Made by a program: the position numbers and the translations under genes. Shown here piece after piece: positions 51,169 through 63,504 of a stretch of 64,000 bases of DNA. This DNA is from Isoperla grammatica (lineage: Eukaryota > Arthropoda > Insecta > Plecoptera > Perlodidae). Location: assembly GCA_945910005.1 (NCBI GenBank), contig OX246745.1, forward strand, positions 11,419,951-11,483,950. The letters are read 5' to 3'. How positions within the stretch are numbered: the first letter of the stretch is position 1; the number at the start of each line of letters is the position of its first letter. The notes beneath the pieces are model-generated. The model had not been told where the DNA came from, did not search any database, and saw only the letters and a program-made list of their open reading frames with translations.

Positions 51169-54100
51169 ACTGAATACTAACACATTCTAGTAAGATATTT
51201 GCTCAGATATGCCTGTGTGAGGGTACTATGCTGCACGAGTGTCACTTTGGAATCGGGTACGCAGTACGCACACACATTTTCAGACATATTTTTGTATTTA
51301 TTGTTGGAAATCAATGATAAGACGGGAAACTGTCTTCAGTGGAAATCAGTCTGAACAGGGATTTTATATATGGATACCCAATTGGTACTACAATGAATGT
51401 AAGTAGTCGCTTTCGTCCTAAGTTTTTAAACAATGTTTAAATTAATTCGTGAAATTGCTTATACGTTGTAATGTGTTATTAAGTTTTTATTTTCTTATAT
51501 TCACATTTGAACTTGTAGCTAGCCGATGCTTAAAAAAATTATTGCTCCCACACAAGTATGTTGACAATGAGGGAAGCTGGGTACTAAGTATTAGTGGAGT
51601 GTTACTTTAATTCATAATCATACACGCACAATATGCGAGCTCAATACAGAGTTTCACTTATGTCGTGTGAGTGTGAAGGACAATTATTTTGGGTGCAACT
51701 GTACCAATTCCCTCTGCGTCACAACCCTGTTTTTATTCACTATTTTTTAGTCATGCTGGCGCTTATGACAATGGAAATATCGCAAACAAACTTGTAATGT
51801 GTTTTTGCGTCATTAATGTTTGCATAAACATTTCATTGGCTATGAATACAATTAAAACACAACGTTTGAGCGCTGGTCTGCCAATATTGATTCACTGTGA
51901 ATTCAAGTTTTGGAGACCTCGTTTGATTCTATGGAATATTCAACGATGTATGGTTTTGTTTGCTGTATCAAATAGTTTGTTTCTTATTATACAACAATAC
52001 ACGACGGTGGTTTCTCTGTAGTATAGAGGTTCCATGCACCTCTTGTAATTGTGCATGCAAGTGTATTGTTAATATTGTTATAATGTTGGATTACATATTA
52101 TTATTTCATTCCGGCGATTTTGCCGAAACATGCAGACGAACTATAGTGTAACCTTTTTACACTCGCTACACATTTACGTACGAAGAATCTTGTTATATTT
52201 TAGAGGTAATCAACGCTTCCCCATAAAGGAGAAAAAAACACCAAGTTTGTAACTGAAAACTGCTGTAAAAATGGGTGTAATTGATATTTAAAACAAAACA
52301 ATACTCGCACGTAGACCATTGAAATCGATGATCAAACTCACTCACACCGGCATAACCATACGACCAGTGCGAGATATTACAGTAATCAATGACTGGTTAC
52401 TATTATGATGTACCAGACTGATGCGTATTGCCAATTACAAAACATTGATAAGCAACGCAACACTGCAATTAACTAGGCAATATCCTCTCAGTTAATTAAT
52501 ATTCAAAGCTGATTGAAATACAAAACTAGTTTAGGTCCAATTGTCAATACCGTACTGTTTTGTTTCATATACACAAGAATAACTTAGTTATAGGTTAATT
52601 TGCAATGTTATTTACTGACAAGACGAGGCGCGGTAAAGATCTGGAGTGTAGTCGTCTCGATAAGCCTTTTTGTGTAGAGACATTTATTCCCAACGGTTAT
52701 CTAACACACGCTCAAGAGATGTGCATTTTGTTTTGGTCATCTTCATCAAATGAAACGCTAACATTTCTGAAGGTTTTCAAAATAAAGTAGGACCCAACCC
52801 GGGATTATGACTACAGTTTCGAAAAAAAAATTGAATAATCTGGCCACATTTTAAATAATACTTCTGTTAAACTGCCATGTATTCATGAATATTATCAAAA
52901 TTTAACAGTGAAATTCTATATAATTTTGCTTGTTTCACAGGACAGAGTAATCTTCGTCTCTTTAATAGCTCATAAAGAGCCGCGATAGTTTTCTTTTACC
53001 ATATTCTAATCTTCCATTAATTGTTCTCAGTGTATACTCATAGCCGCCATTGATAAAATAAGGGAATGTCTATCGCAAAACAATATTCTAGGAACGTAAT
53101 CGAATTTTCAAGTAAACTGCCATGACTGAGCAATCCTATGTAGAACGTCGCGTAGACCCATCTGCATGTGCGGCGCAACGCTATGCCGCACTTTCAGTCG
53201 AGAAGTATTCGACTAGACTCAATGTAATATAACGCCCTGCGTACAGGCGGTACAATCAAAGAGAGCGGCACTTTCATTGTATAGTCAAGTTACATGTAAC
53301 AAAAAAGGTGAATTTATGACTTCAGAAAGGCTATTACTGAAACCTGCCACTGTTTAAGTTGACTCACGGTAAGGATCCGATTCCGAAGCTAAACTCAAAT
53401 GATTTTTAAGAACTAAAGGGAATTGATGGAAGGCGGCTTCGGTTGTGGCCACCGTTTTAGAAGCATCACACCCCACCTGGTAACTGGGTCCGAGTAGCTA
53501 CAAGTCTACAACCCGTCTTAAAGGCCAGCCAAATAAACACTGACAGTGGTACTGGTAGAAGTACCATTTGCAGTAAGTGCCTACTGTACATAAGAGATTG
53601 TAGTAAGTGACTTAAGGGCGTTTTTGCACCATGAGGGACAAGTTTTCTCACTGCACCGCGCTGGCGTCGGTGTTTTTCTGTGTGACTGCTATCTGTTGAC
53701 GACCAAAGAAACTATAATAGTTCAGGGTTGTTGTGGAAGATAGCACTAGGTGTTGCTGTTCGTTGATTGGTAGCAAAGTGAATGAATTAAGCATCCCCAC
53801 CGAGATGCGTATTCAAACATTTTCTTTTGTAGTGAGTATCGGGGGTAAGGAAGTGTAAAACATGATTTGTCTTCGAAACGGCAACAATGCACACTTCGGC
53901 GGGGACGCTCTGTTCATTCAGTTTGCTTCTTATAGCTGGTCCTACTGTAGAGTCAATGTTAGATGAATTAGTTTGACAGGTGGATGAAAATGCCCCAGTC
54001 CAATAGATGATCTAGAGCGAATCACATCCGTCATTAGAAACACAACCGCACACCTCAAACCCCTCTCCACTATTCGCTAATCTCCGGTAATCATCGGAGG

Positions 54101-54237
54101 ATCTACGAACTACTCCACTGAATACGAAACAAGACAAGGTAACTTCGAACAAGAGCTTTAACAGAAAAGCCGTCGCCGTCACCGTCATTGGAAAGTTCTG
54201 AATTGAAAGATTTCAACATTATGCTGGTTCGAATAAT
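51169..54237. other. no gene seen
   Basis: About 3 kb without a recognisable coding exon, RNA gene or clear inverted repeat. Open frames of 60-110 codons are AT-driven and unrecognised. Confidence 0.45.
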
Positions 54238-54425
54238 AATTACGGCGTAGCTCCTAAGCGTACGGCACTTAGGGACGTGGGTTCGAATCCCGCATAAGCC
54301 ATGATTTTTTTGTAACTGTCCCTCTTCATCTGTGGATGGGATTAAAACTCTCGCCGCTGAGACTCGAACCCAGATCTTGTGCTTGCCGGGAAGCCTCTTT
54401 ACAGTTCTCTTTACTTTTCCTCACT
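54238..54425. repeat. two tRNA-like fragments facing each other
   Basis: Plus strand: T-arm GTGGGTTCGAATCCCGC at 54277-54293, preceded by TAGCTCCTAAGCG. Minus strand: GGTTCGAGTC at 54361-54370, with CTCAGCGGCG downstream. Neither folds convincingly into a complete tRNA. Probably SINE heads. Confidence 0.4.
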
Positions 54426-54928
54426 TCAATCAGATAGGCGTGCTGTAAATAGCATGCGCAGAGCTGTGAACAGCCCTTGGCGCCAGATGAGCCCTTCTGA
54501 CAACCACGTGATCACGCCGTAGTATTCTGAAAGGTGGGTTACACAAACATCAACACCAATATGAACATGGGTTCATGAAGGTGACTATTTGTAACGTTTT
54601 TACTTTTAAGGTATAGCCTATACAGTCACGAAGGTAAAGAAATCGTTGATTGAAGAAGTCGAATTCAATTAAATTCGATTGAAGTTAGTCGATTAGCCGA
54701 TAGTCTATAATTTTTTTCTTTTCCTGTGCCGTGCTTTAAATTTAAGTTAACCGTTTCACTTTCCTCGTTCCTCTTTTTCCTGACTTTTCCCTTCACTGTT
54801 ATTTATGTGTTTATTTTTGGTTGAAGGGGCACAATTTCTTTTCTGAGGTGTAACAACAATAATCCCACACCCACAACACACAACAATCCCATAGAAATAG
54901 GACACAATGTGCTTTACCTGTGAGTAAG

Positions 54929-55201
54929 CAAGAAATAAGATAGTACCAGGACCGCCCACATTTAGTTTCCAACTTAACAAGCGCGAATCACTGACGTTTT
55001 TCCCGATTACCTAGTAAAATTTAGTTGCGGTAAGTTTTTTGACGGTAACGCACAAGAAAGCGTGAGAGCAGGTTTCCGTCAAAAAACTTAACGCAACCAA
55101 ATTGTACTAGATAATCGAAAAAAACGTTAGTGATTCGCACTTGTTAAGTTGGAAACTAATTGTGGGCGGTCCTGACTCCCCTGACACTATCTTACTTCTT
55201 G
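54929..55201. repeat. fold-back element with ~120-bp arms
   Basis: Left arm 54929-55049 and right arm 55072-55201 are imperfect inverses (CAGGACCGCCCACA, TAGTTTCCAACTTAACAAG, AAGTTTTTTGACGG). Loop about 22 bp. Confidence 0.85.
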
Positions 55202-55269
55202 GTGTGAGATACCTTTATATATGGATAGTTGGAGGAAAGATCGAGTCACACTTTGTAAGAGGCCTTCAG

Positions 55270-55350
55270 TCAGGATTGTCGTTGGTAGTAATCGAACCGA
55301 TGACCTCCGGAGTTAAATCTCGCTAGCTACCGCTGTGCTGTGCAATCCAT
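55270..55350 (-). repeat. tRNA-derived SINE fragment (minus)
   Basis: On the minus strand CAGCGGTAGCTAGCG (A-box-like) precedes GGTTCGATTACTACC (B-box-like) by about 30 nt, followed by AACGACAATCC. Shares GGTTCGATT and ACCAACG-CAAT with the fragment at 59295-59370. Confidence 0.45.
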
Positions 55351-56129
55351 CCCCTAACGACTTACTGCCGCTGCACAGGTGCCTTAGTTTTAAGCTTTAC
55401 AATAGTAATTTTCTAGGCGGCTATGCAATTAACGGATTCCAAGCTAATTAGCCTGAGTAAAGTCTTATGTTTCTCTAATTAGGGTGCGACAAACTTTCTT
55501 CAGAATATTCGTGTTATTTCGGTGCTTTGACACTGACAGTCGAGACACTGGAAGTGGACGAAACTTATCGCACGAGTGGTTCTTGGTAACCTTGGCAACC
55601 TAGTATACTGATCTGATTGAGCCGGCTACTTTTATCATAGCGTATGATTAATTTATGCGTAAAGCATATTACTCTTTTCAGAATTACTAATATGTTTATT
55701 TTAATTTTCGTTTATTTTCGTTTATTTTCGTTAATTTTCGTTTAAGTTTAGTATAATTTATGCATAATTTTAGTAAGACATGGTTTTGATCATTCATTCA
55801 TTTCACGTCTTTCCTATACTGCTATTAATTCAGATTGAAGGTAATCTCTTTTGGTTGAACATTTCTAATGTCCATTTTTTAAACTTGAACAGGGATGAGT
55901 ATAGTCTCACTTTAAAGTAATATCTTTAGAACGCTAGAAAATACAAAGTGTGATTTGGATGAAAATGCTAAGTGTATAATATGTGAAGTTAGGCTTATAT
56001 TTTAAACGGGACTGTTGCTGTGGAGTCTGTCCCCTTCCATACTGGATACACTTTCCACAAAATACCCCAACTGTTCACGTCATCCGAACTAACTATTAAT
56101 CATGTTCTTGCATCAACTGCCATTGTACC
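55351..56129. other. no gene seen
   Basis: AT-rich spacer with a short TTTTCGTTTA repeat near 55705-55745. Confidence 0.5.
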
Positions 56130-56395
56130 ATTGTACTGAGGGTCCCAACTACTTGCAGCAGGAATACTCCAGGTTCAATCCTGGCTGGGCACGGATGTCG
56201 TCTCGATTATCATCGTTTCCAAAATATGAGACGTAAACATATTTTTCATAATCTCCACTTTCGATGTTAGTATTGTAGTCTGTAAAGTTGTTAACGTACT
56301 TTCTCATTCCTATTTCATCTTCATATTTCACCCACTCATCGTCTCGATTAGCCTAGTTGCAAAAATATGAGACGTTAAGCCCAAATATCAATCAT
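56130..56395 (+). repeat. tRNA-derived SINE fragment
   Basis: B-box GGTTCAATCC at 56172-56181, with CTCCA/TGG arms, then TCGTCTCGATTATCATCG. A second GTCTCGATTAGCCTAGTTG occurs at 56341-56359, ending GAGACGTTAAGCCC. Possibly two nested copies of the family also seen at 49900. Confidence 0.5.
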
Positions 56396-56559
56396 TTCAA
56401 TCAATACCACTATTAAGTCGGTATATTCATCTTGCCTGCGTAACTCCCGATTTCGGTCTGTTAAGTTTGCTTTAAAATGTGTTTAAATTGTACCAAATGT
56501 AAATAAAAATGTCTTCCTGTGATGAATAGTGCTTCTTCTTATATTTATTCTTATTCTAT

Positions 56560-56591
56560 TTATTAGTTATTATTTATTTTTATTTATTATT

Positions 56592-56634
<43 letters not shown>

Positions 56635-56800
56635 TATTATTTATTTTTATTTTTTAGTTATTATTCTTATTCTTATAAATTTATTCTTATTTATCCTTAT
56701 TCTAATAGTGCTTCTTAGCAGAATGATTCTGAAAATCATTCTTGTTACTCAGTGGGTTGGCTCTAAATGTGAATTTATTTATTTTATTTAAATCAACATT
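56560..56800. repeat. (ATT/ATTT)n tract and dispersed repeat end
   Basis: ATT and ATTT runs at 56555-56660, then a second copy of the TGGCTCTAAATGTGAATTT repeat (56760-56780) seen at 29355. Confidence 0.6.
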
Positions 56801-56900
56801 TCCGTTTTTCAGATGTTCTTAATTATCTTTTGTAATGTGATGTTGCTGGACACCCTTCACACCTAATTAAGAACATCTGCTCAACGGAAATATTGATTGA
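56790..56900. repeat. short inverted repeat
   Basis: CAGATGTTCTTAATTA and TAATTAAGAACATCTG are exact inverses about 45 bp apart. Flanking AACATTTCCG and CGGAAATATT extend the arms. Confidence 0.75.
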
Positions 56901-57833
56901 AATAAGAAATTAAGTTCTCTATAGGGAGATATATTTTGATTTTCTTTTGGGACAATTTAAAACAAATTTTAACAGACCGAAGTCGGTTGTTCAGCAAGGT
57001 AGCTGAACCCACGCACGAGTGGGCGTAGTTATCTATGTGACAAGGGGCCGTGACGTCGTACAAGACTCTCCTATAGTAAGAATGCCGATTAAATCCATTA
57101 CCAGTGTTTGTCTTTAAACTGCAAGTAGATATACAAAGTTCGTGATGCATTCATAGGTTGCACGTACGTCACATCTTTGCGCGTGGCGGCCACATTTGTG
57201 ATCAAACTTTGACGTTGCCATGGAGAAACAATTGAAGGCTGTTGTGGTAGAACACCGAAATTCTTAGTTCTTTAAAATTGGACGTGTTTTTCTAAAATAA
57301 AATTGGTATGTGTCGTAATTTTTAATCTTTTTATTACTTACGTTTACTTTTAAAATTCTAAATTACGCTTCTTTATCGAATTTGAATAGTATTTGCCAAT
57401 GATCTAGGATTGGTCATCATCAATTGTGTCGCAATCATGGCCGCTGTGACGTCACGTGGGAACTATGAATAGCCACTTCATCACAGCCCTCCTTACATTG
57501 AATTGTAACTCACTATAGTCTCCTCCAGTTCGCGCTAATGATTCGTCCCTGTAATTGCTGCAATGCTTATAAGCGAAGACAAACAAACAAAGATGTTGTC
57601 ATTAATTTCCATCCATTTCCAACATTGTACATTAGTTGCGGGATTATCCCTCCAGTTGCGACGACATCAGCGTCGACATAAGTCGAGGTGTTTTGTCGCG
57701 TTGCCCTGACAACCGCTGCCTCGACGCAATCCGTCCGCCGTCTACAGAGAGTTCCTGGAATAGCGTAGCCCTATTATTAAGACATTAGAAAAAACAGCAC
57801 CAACAAGAATATCCCGCAGAAGTTTATTTTACC

Positions 57834-58043
57834 TCTTAACATTAATGAATTTATGTCAGGATTAAATTTCAATGCGTACTTTATGGTGTAAGAAAATCTT
57901 CTATCGTCGAAAAATTGAAAACGTTTTTTCTCGTCCTTTGGTTCTCTTTTAGAACGTTTCTTTTCGGGTTTGAGTTTTGGCGATTCATGAATGGGTTCAG
58001 TTTCGGGTTCAGGTGCGAGTTGATTGATCGAGTAGCTGATCAA
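57834..58043 (-). CDS. possible internal exon, unrecognised
   Basis: On the minus strand a lysine- and glutamate-rich frame reads NQLAPEPETEPIHESPKLKP then EKKRSKREPKDEKKRFQFFD and FSYTIKYALKFNPDI. A possible acceptor CCCTGGTAG lies at its start and a GGTAAAAT donor after LMLR near 57832. Composition looks coding and unlike the AT-rich surroundings. No family is recognised and no partner exon was found. Confidence 0.28.
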
Positions 58044-59290
58044 CTACCAGGGTGAGTGATGCAAAACGAATTTATATAATATAGTTTAAAACTGATGAGG
58101 TAGGAGGATTTATAAGATCTAAATGTCCCACCCAGGTTTCCGGGCAATTCATGGATCAAAGTGTAAGAAGGGCACACATCAGCATGGTTATTACCACACG
58201 AACAAGTATAATATAGAATAAGCCTATATCAGGTTCACATTACGAAAAAGTAAATGAGATAAAATGAAAAATTCCATCACGATGAATTGAAAGAAGAGGA
58301 AAATGTTAATTTTATGTTTTTGTTGTCATTTACATTATTCTACGACTTGTACCAATAACAGGATTCATTTTGCATCAGTCCCCCGGCCCCATCCGTGAAC
58401 TTTATACTCCGAGTCTGATTCTAGACTAGATAATCACAATTGTGTTCGGAATTAAATGTTGAAGGAACGAGAGCTCAAAGTAAATATGCCAATCAAAACT
58501 GAAGCTCGGTAGGTACCTACTCGAGACCACTCAGAAATGCACCGGGGTGAAAAATGATTGAGAGTGTTCTGGCATGGCTGCACATCAGGGTACGCCGTGG
58601 GTTGGTGCGGTCGGCGGGGGGGGGGGGGGGGGGGGGGAGACAGAGTTCTTTTCGAGTAAATACATTTATTTCATTAACGTTCATTAAAAAAAGTCTAAAA
58701 TGTGAAATTGTTCTTGCTATTATCATGTCACTATTTATTTGAATGATGTGTGCATGTGATCTATAGGAGTGTGCTGTGTGTTAATGTGTTAATCAGGGAG
58801 AGGTGCAATGGATAAAGTAAGTACAAAGTAATATCATCACCAGAGACTAAATCTGGCATTATAACAAGTGTAATTGATGAAGTAGAAGTGAGGAGAATAT
58901 CTTACGATGAAGGGCTGACCAAATGAAGGATAGAGCGGAGAAGGTTGGAACTTATCAGTGAAAACATGTATTATTTACAATCTAGGCATTTATGAACGAC
59001 ATATGTTTGTTGAGGAAATGAGAGATGTTTGTAAATGTAGGGACATAGTTTTTTTTTAGGCGACTGATGAGCATTTTGGTCACTTCTTGTCGTTACATAT
59101 TACAATATTATAATACAATAATAATGATAGTCTGTATTAAACAAGGTAAAATTCGGTTAAATTTTATTCGCATTAATTTGGCCATTACCGTTGATTGATA
59201 ATAATCTAATATTTGGATTACTTCGGTGTTTTACTACTCAAATGTTATTTATTTCATTCGCCTCGTGACTGAGAACAACCAACATTCAAT
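58044..59290. other. no gene seen; G-run at 58617-58637
   Basis: AT-rich spacer containing an uninterrupted run of about 21 G. Confidence 0.5.
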
Positions 59291-59294
59291 GAGA

Positions 59295-59370
59295 ATTGCC
59301 GTTGGTCGGAATCGAACCGGTGACTTCACGAATAAGAGTGATATGAAAAGTATCGTTGCACCATCTCCTT
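59295..59370 (-). repeat. tRNA-derived SINE fragment (minus)
   Basis: GGTTCGATTCCGACCAACGG on the minus strand is a good B box. The region upstream lacks a clear acceptor half. Related to 55270-55350. Confidence 0.42.
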
Positions 59371-61208
59371 CTGTATTTCTTGCATAAGCTCACAGATACA
59401 TATGTTCGTTTTATTTGATATGTAGTCCAGCATCTAACGATCTCTTCAATTGAGCTTAACCCACAAGATACAGTTGAGAAGACGAAGATTATTTGTGTTA
59501 ACCATAAATGATGATCAATACTCAACCGACAACCAATTTCCTACTTTATGTTTATTGTTATTTACGACCTTGTTACGTAGTGATATTTTTATTAGAAGCT
59601 GTAATGTCCGCCCCTTGAGTATCGCGCGGACGAACATTTTTATTGTCACATCAGAAAGCATAGAAAGGGTGAGAATACATAGATACAAATTACATGGGGG
59701 TCAGGAAGAACTATACAGACCCACGAACAATATATTTCTTTAATGATGTTTTTGTTTTTATTACTAGTTATAGATTTAATCGGCAAAATAACTGTACCCA
59801 ACTGATAATAATATTAGAAATATTGGTCTGTATAGTGCATAAGAAGTAACTAAGATAATATGTTATTACATTCTCAACTTTTTTCGGTGCTGTCTAATAT
59901 TTTTGATATAGTTATACACGAATATGGTAATTTAGCGTGTTCCTATTAGTTGGTAGTATCTCTCCACTATAATCGTAGGCGCACACTAGGCGACACAAGT
60001 AAATCTTGGGTAAGACGTTGTAGCTTCTCTTCTGCACTGCATATATCTCGTTTTGACTGTTATTATTCATCTACAAATGTGACCGTAAAATTCGTAATGA
60101 TTTATAGATTGGCTTGATAACAACTTGATTTATAATAATTGGCTCAATCTCGTTATTAGAAAGTAGAGAAAAACTCATTAATCAAGAAAATATTCATCGT
60201 ACATAAACATATTGTCTAATAAACATAACTTGAAGTTTGCAAAAAAGTGTATACATCACTCACATCACTTGAATCTGAATTCCTTGTCATGCTCGAATCT
60301 ATAGAATATAAAATACAATATAAATCTCAGAAGAATGAAGATTATGGATCTTAAAATTTAGTTTAGTTTTAGCAATTTAGTTTGAGCACACTCATCAGTA
60401 TTTTCTGATTTCGAACAAACCCAAACATGGCCGTTTATTATCTATGAAAAGACGATTTGCGTTAATTCACAAAGTGGCAATGTAGGCCTACAGTGATTTA
60501 ATCTGGTTGTTTTCAAGAGTGCTCTTGTCGTTAACACAGTAGCAACGGCCACGCCGACCCTGACGATTCCACTGTTCCTAAAACATACGTCTGTTAGCAT
60601 TAACTTGAGAAGTACTCTTGCTTGAATTTAGTTCCTGCATACACAATTAATCAGATATATTTTGTACGTCTGTGAGTCTATTTTCTGTTATAATTTATGC
60701 AAGTCGGAATAAACTTTGACTAATCGTTGGGCTGTTAGATGGAGGATTCTACTTCTACAGTTCCTCAAATAGTAGGATCTAGACATACATGTCATGCACC
60801 GAAGAAATATACATTCATAATAATTCAGGCCTACGCCATTACTCACCGGTTATGCATTTTAGATTAAGATTAATAAAGATACAGCTACAGCTAAGAAGAA
60901 AACATGACACATTTGACTGCAGAAACCAGATACAATGTCATTATTTGTGTTTTGTATAGTCACACAAAACGGCCTTATACAAAATATAATTTTGATATTT
61001 TTTAGTAGAATATTATGTCAGTGTTGATCAAGCTGACCGTCAACAAATATTTATTAAAACATTGTTTATTTAATTTATGAATAAGAATATGCAAAAATAA
61101 TAATAGTATTACGTGTCATACAGGCTCCGTTTGAGTCGTTTGAACAAACTTTTTGTGTATTAGTATGTTGTTGTAAGACACTATTGCATTTCTGTGATAA
61201 AAAAAAAA
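59371..61208. other. no gene seen
   Basis: AT-rich spacer without recognisable features. Confidence 0.5.
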
Positions 61209-61300
61209 TTCCCCAGGTGAGGCTCGAACTCACAACCCCGGCATTGCTCAACAGTTACTGATTATAAGTACCGTGCGCTAACCAATTGCGCCACTGGGGA
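61209..61300 (-). tRNA. trnI-UAU: tRNA-Ile(UAU) with intron
   Basis: Minus strand, 92 nt from 61300 to 61209. The acceptor stem TCCCCAG pairs with CTGGGGA. Next are the A box region TGGCGCAATTGGTTAGCGC and the anticodon stem CGGTA/TGCCG. The loop CTTATAA places TAT at 61266-61264. An intron of about 18 nt follows the anticodon, as is usual for animal tRNA-Ile(UAU). The T-arm is GGTTGTGAGTTCGAGCCTCACC with B box GTTCGAGCC. It would decode AUA in the cytoplasm. Confidence 0.9.
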
Positions 61301-61373
61301 GCTGGTAACCGAATAGTGTTAGTAAGCCCTAGAGTGACTGTTCGGACTTTTCCGTGCAGCCAACCTCGGCCGA

Positions 61374-61436
61374 ATTTCTGGAACTCGATGGCGGCACTGA
61401 TCATGCGCATTACGTAGCGAACCGCGTGGCGGTAAG
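61374..61436 (-). repeat. 63-bp GC-rich repeat upstream of the tRNA (inverted copy)
   Basis: Read on the minus strand it lies 74-136 bp upstream of the tRNA 5' end. It contains AATGCGCATGATCAGTGCC and GCCGCCATCGAGTTCC. It matches 61946-62009 on the plus strand at roughly 80-85%. The GCGCATG word resembles an NRF1-type site and GCCGCCAT a YY1-type site. Confidence 0.6.
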
Positions 61437-61945
61437 GTTTGAGCTCGTGTTCCGCGCACAACTTCAAGACTCGGGAAGAAAACGTTTCATTGATGAGCTA
61501 TATTTATATTCTAAATACAATAATCCTTGGTATTTTGCACTTCTTTAATTCCAAAGAACTGAGAGATAAAAAAATAAATTAATTACATAATAAATAAAAA
61601 ATAAAAATGAAATATATACGAAATAATGACCACCAAAACCCAAACAAATATTAAGTTCAAAACAGATTTACCCCTTACATGAACCATTGTTAATTGCTAA
61701 GTAAATAAGCATAAACCTAAACGTACATTTACAGAAAACTACAAAAATTATATTTCCAATCATCTACACTCAGGAAATTACACTTTTTTAAAGATTCAAT
61801 ACTCATGTGCTATATAATTTAGAAAACAAATTGCCATATATAAATAAAATGCCATAAAATTAATAACAGTAGTGTGATGTGTTTTCTACACGTTCTTATT
61901 GGATCTTTTCCTGAGTCTTGTCATACATTGTGCGCGTACAGTTGT

Positions 61946-62009
61946 CTTACGGCCACGAGGTACACTACGCAATGCGCATGCTCAGTGCCCCCATCGAGTT
62001 CCGAGAAAT
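61946..62009 (+). repeat. 63-bp GC-rich repeat (direct copy)
   Basis: Plus-strand counterpart of 61374-61436, with AATGCGCATGCTCAGTGCC and CCATCGAGTTCCGAGAAAT. No tRNA follows it. Confidence 0.6.
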
Positions 62010-62586
62010 GTTCCCCTACTCCTCGCGCATTCAGTCCACTTCTAATATGTCTATGGGTAAACGTATTGACTCAATGCATACAAGCTGTGATCTCCCATCT
62101 CCGGGCACACTTGGCTTCTTCCAATAATCTAATAGGAATCTCTGCTATATGGTGCATACCAGCTGTACTAGATGTTCCCTTCGGCAGTTGAACACTGGGT
62201 TTAAGCAGGTTATAGGAAATGATGATAAGACTTGAGCATGGTACCCTACAATCTGTTTTTGAAGTTCGATTTGATTAGAAACATTAAGCATGCTTATAGG
62301 TACTTTTGTTATACTATCGGAATCTGAACGGTTCGCATAAAGAATTATAGAAAAGTTTATAAAAACCTTCTAAATGCCACTCTGACTTTGTAATTTTCAA
62401 TATTCATCGGTATGATTAACCTGCAATTGGAAAAAAGGCATGAGTCCCCGAAATCAATCAATAACATTCCTATTAATTTTTGCCAAAGATATGGAAGACA
62501 ATTAAAGGAGACAGCAGCAAAAATCCTGGTAAACGTATCGAATTTGGGAGTAAATTTGATATAAATCGACTTGAAAGTTAAGTAAA

Positions 62587-62745
62587 GTTGTCCCAAGACT
62601 ACGGATGCTTTCGTCACAGGCGAGGGGCTCGTAGCCAATCAGAGATCGCTATTTGCGCGGGCTTTTCTCGGGCGGTTCAACCGCTGGTTGGCTTCGAGTG
62701 CCTCGCCTGTAACGAAAGCATGTGTAAGGTAGTCTTGGGACAACT
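62587..62745. mobile_element. fold-back MITE, 159 bp
   Basis: Ends GTTGTCCCAAGACTAC and the exact inverse GTAGTCTTGGGACAAC. Inner arms GCTTTCGTCACAGGCGAGG and CCTCGCCTGTAACGAAAGC continue the hairpin. GC-rich compared with its flanks. Confidence 0.85.
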
Positions 62746-63474
62746 ATGCTAGTTCGAGCCTTCGAGCCGGTTTGAATTCAAATCGGTTTTAAATGCCTTG
62801 ATATCTCTAGTGATAGATTCTAGGAAAAAGTGTTCTTTCACACATTCATAAATGCAGTCTTCCTCCGAGTAGAGAGCACACACTTGTTTGGCCACGCCCA
62901 CATTTCCAGATAACCAACGGAAGGCCGTAAATTATCAATTGAATTTTTTACATTTAATTTCCATTTCATTCTCACACATAAACGAATACATACATATACA
63001 TGTAAAACAATACTTATAATTACTTACAGTATACACTACTAGTTAATAAAAATGTGCAAGTATTTTTCTAGGTTTTCAGTAAGGAAGCCTAAAAAAGAAT
63101 TCTTGAGTGTATAATGGACCTGTTTCAATTAGATGGTAGGAAGTAGAGAAGTAAAAAATTAAGTTGGTACCATTGGACTCGGCTTCGTCGTAAGTATGAG
63201 AATACTTACGTTGGACCAACTTTATTTGTGTACATAACATTAGTATAATACGTTATAAACCTGTTAAAACAAACTAGTTCCAAATTCCAATTTATTTTGC
63301 GATATTGTCAAACATAGTAAGGTATATATTTAATCTTGCTGAACAGGGCCTCATAAAGCGGTTTCCGCAGGGTCCCACGATCCATAAACCCGCCTCATAT
63401 TTAGTCTGTGGAAAAAAAGTCGAAAATAATGGTTGACAAAAGTAGTTCACGTTTGCTATAAAACAATTCAAGAG
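62746..63474. other. no gene seen; small hairpin at 63163-63222
   Basis: Contains CGTAAGTAT...ATACTTACG flanked by AGTTGG...CCAACT, a small imperfect hairpin. Nothing else recognised. Confidence 0.5.
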
Positions 63475-63504
63475 CTAGAGCCTAGGCCTAGGCCTAGGCT
63501 CTAG
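63475..63504. repeat. perfect 30-bp palindrome of AGGCCT type
   Basis: Half-site CTAGAGCCTAGGCCT, mirrored exactly. The longest of the CCTAGG words in the window. Confidence 0.95.
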
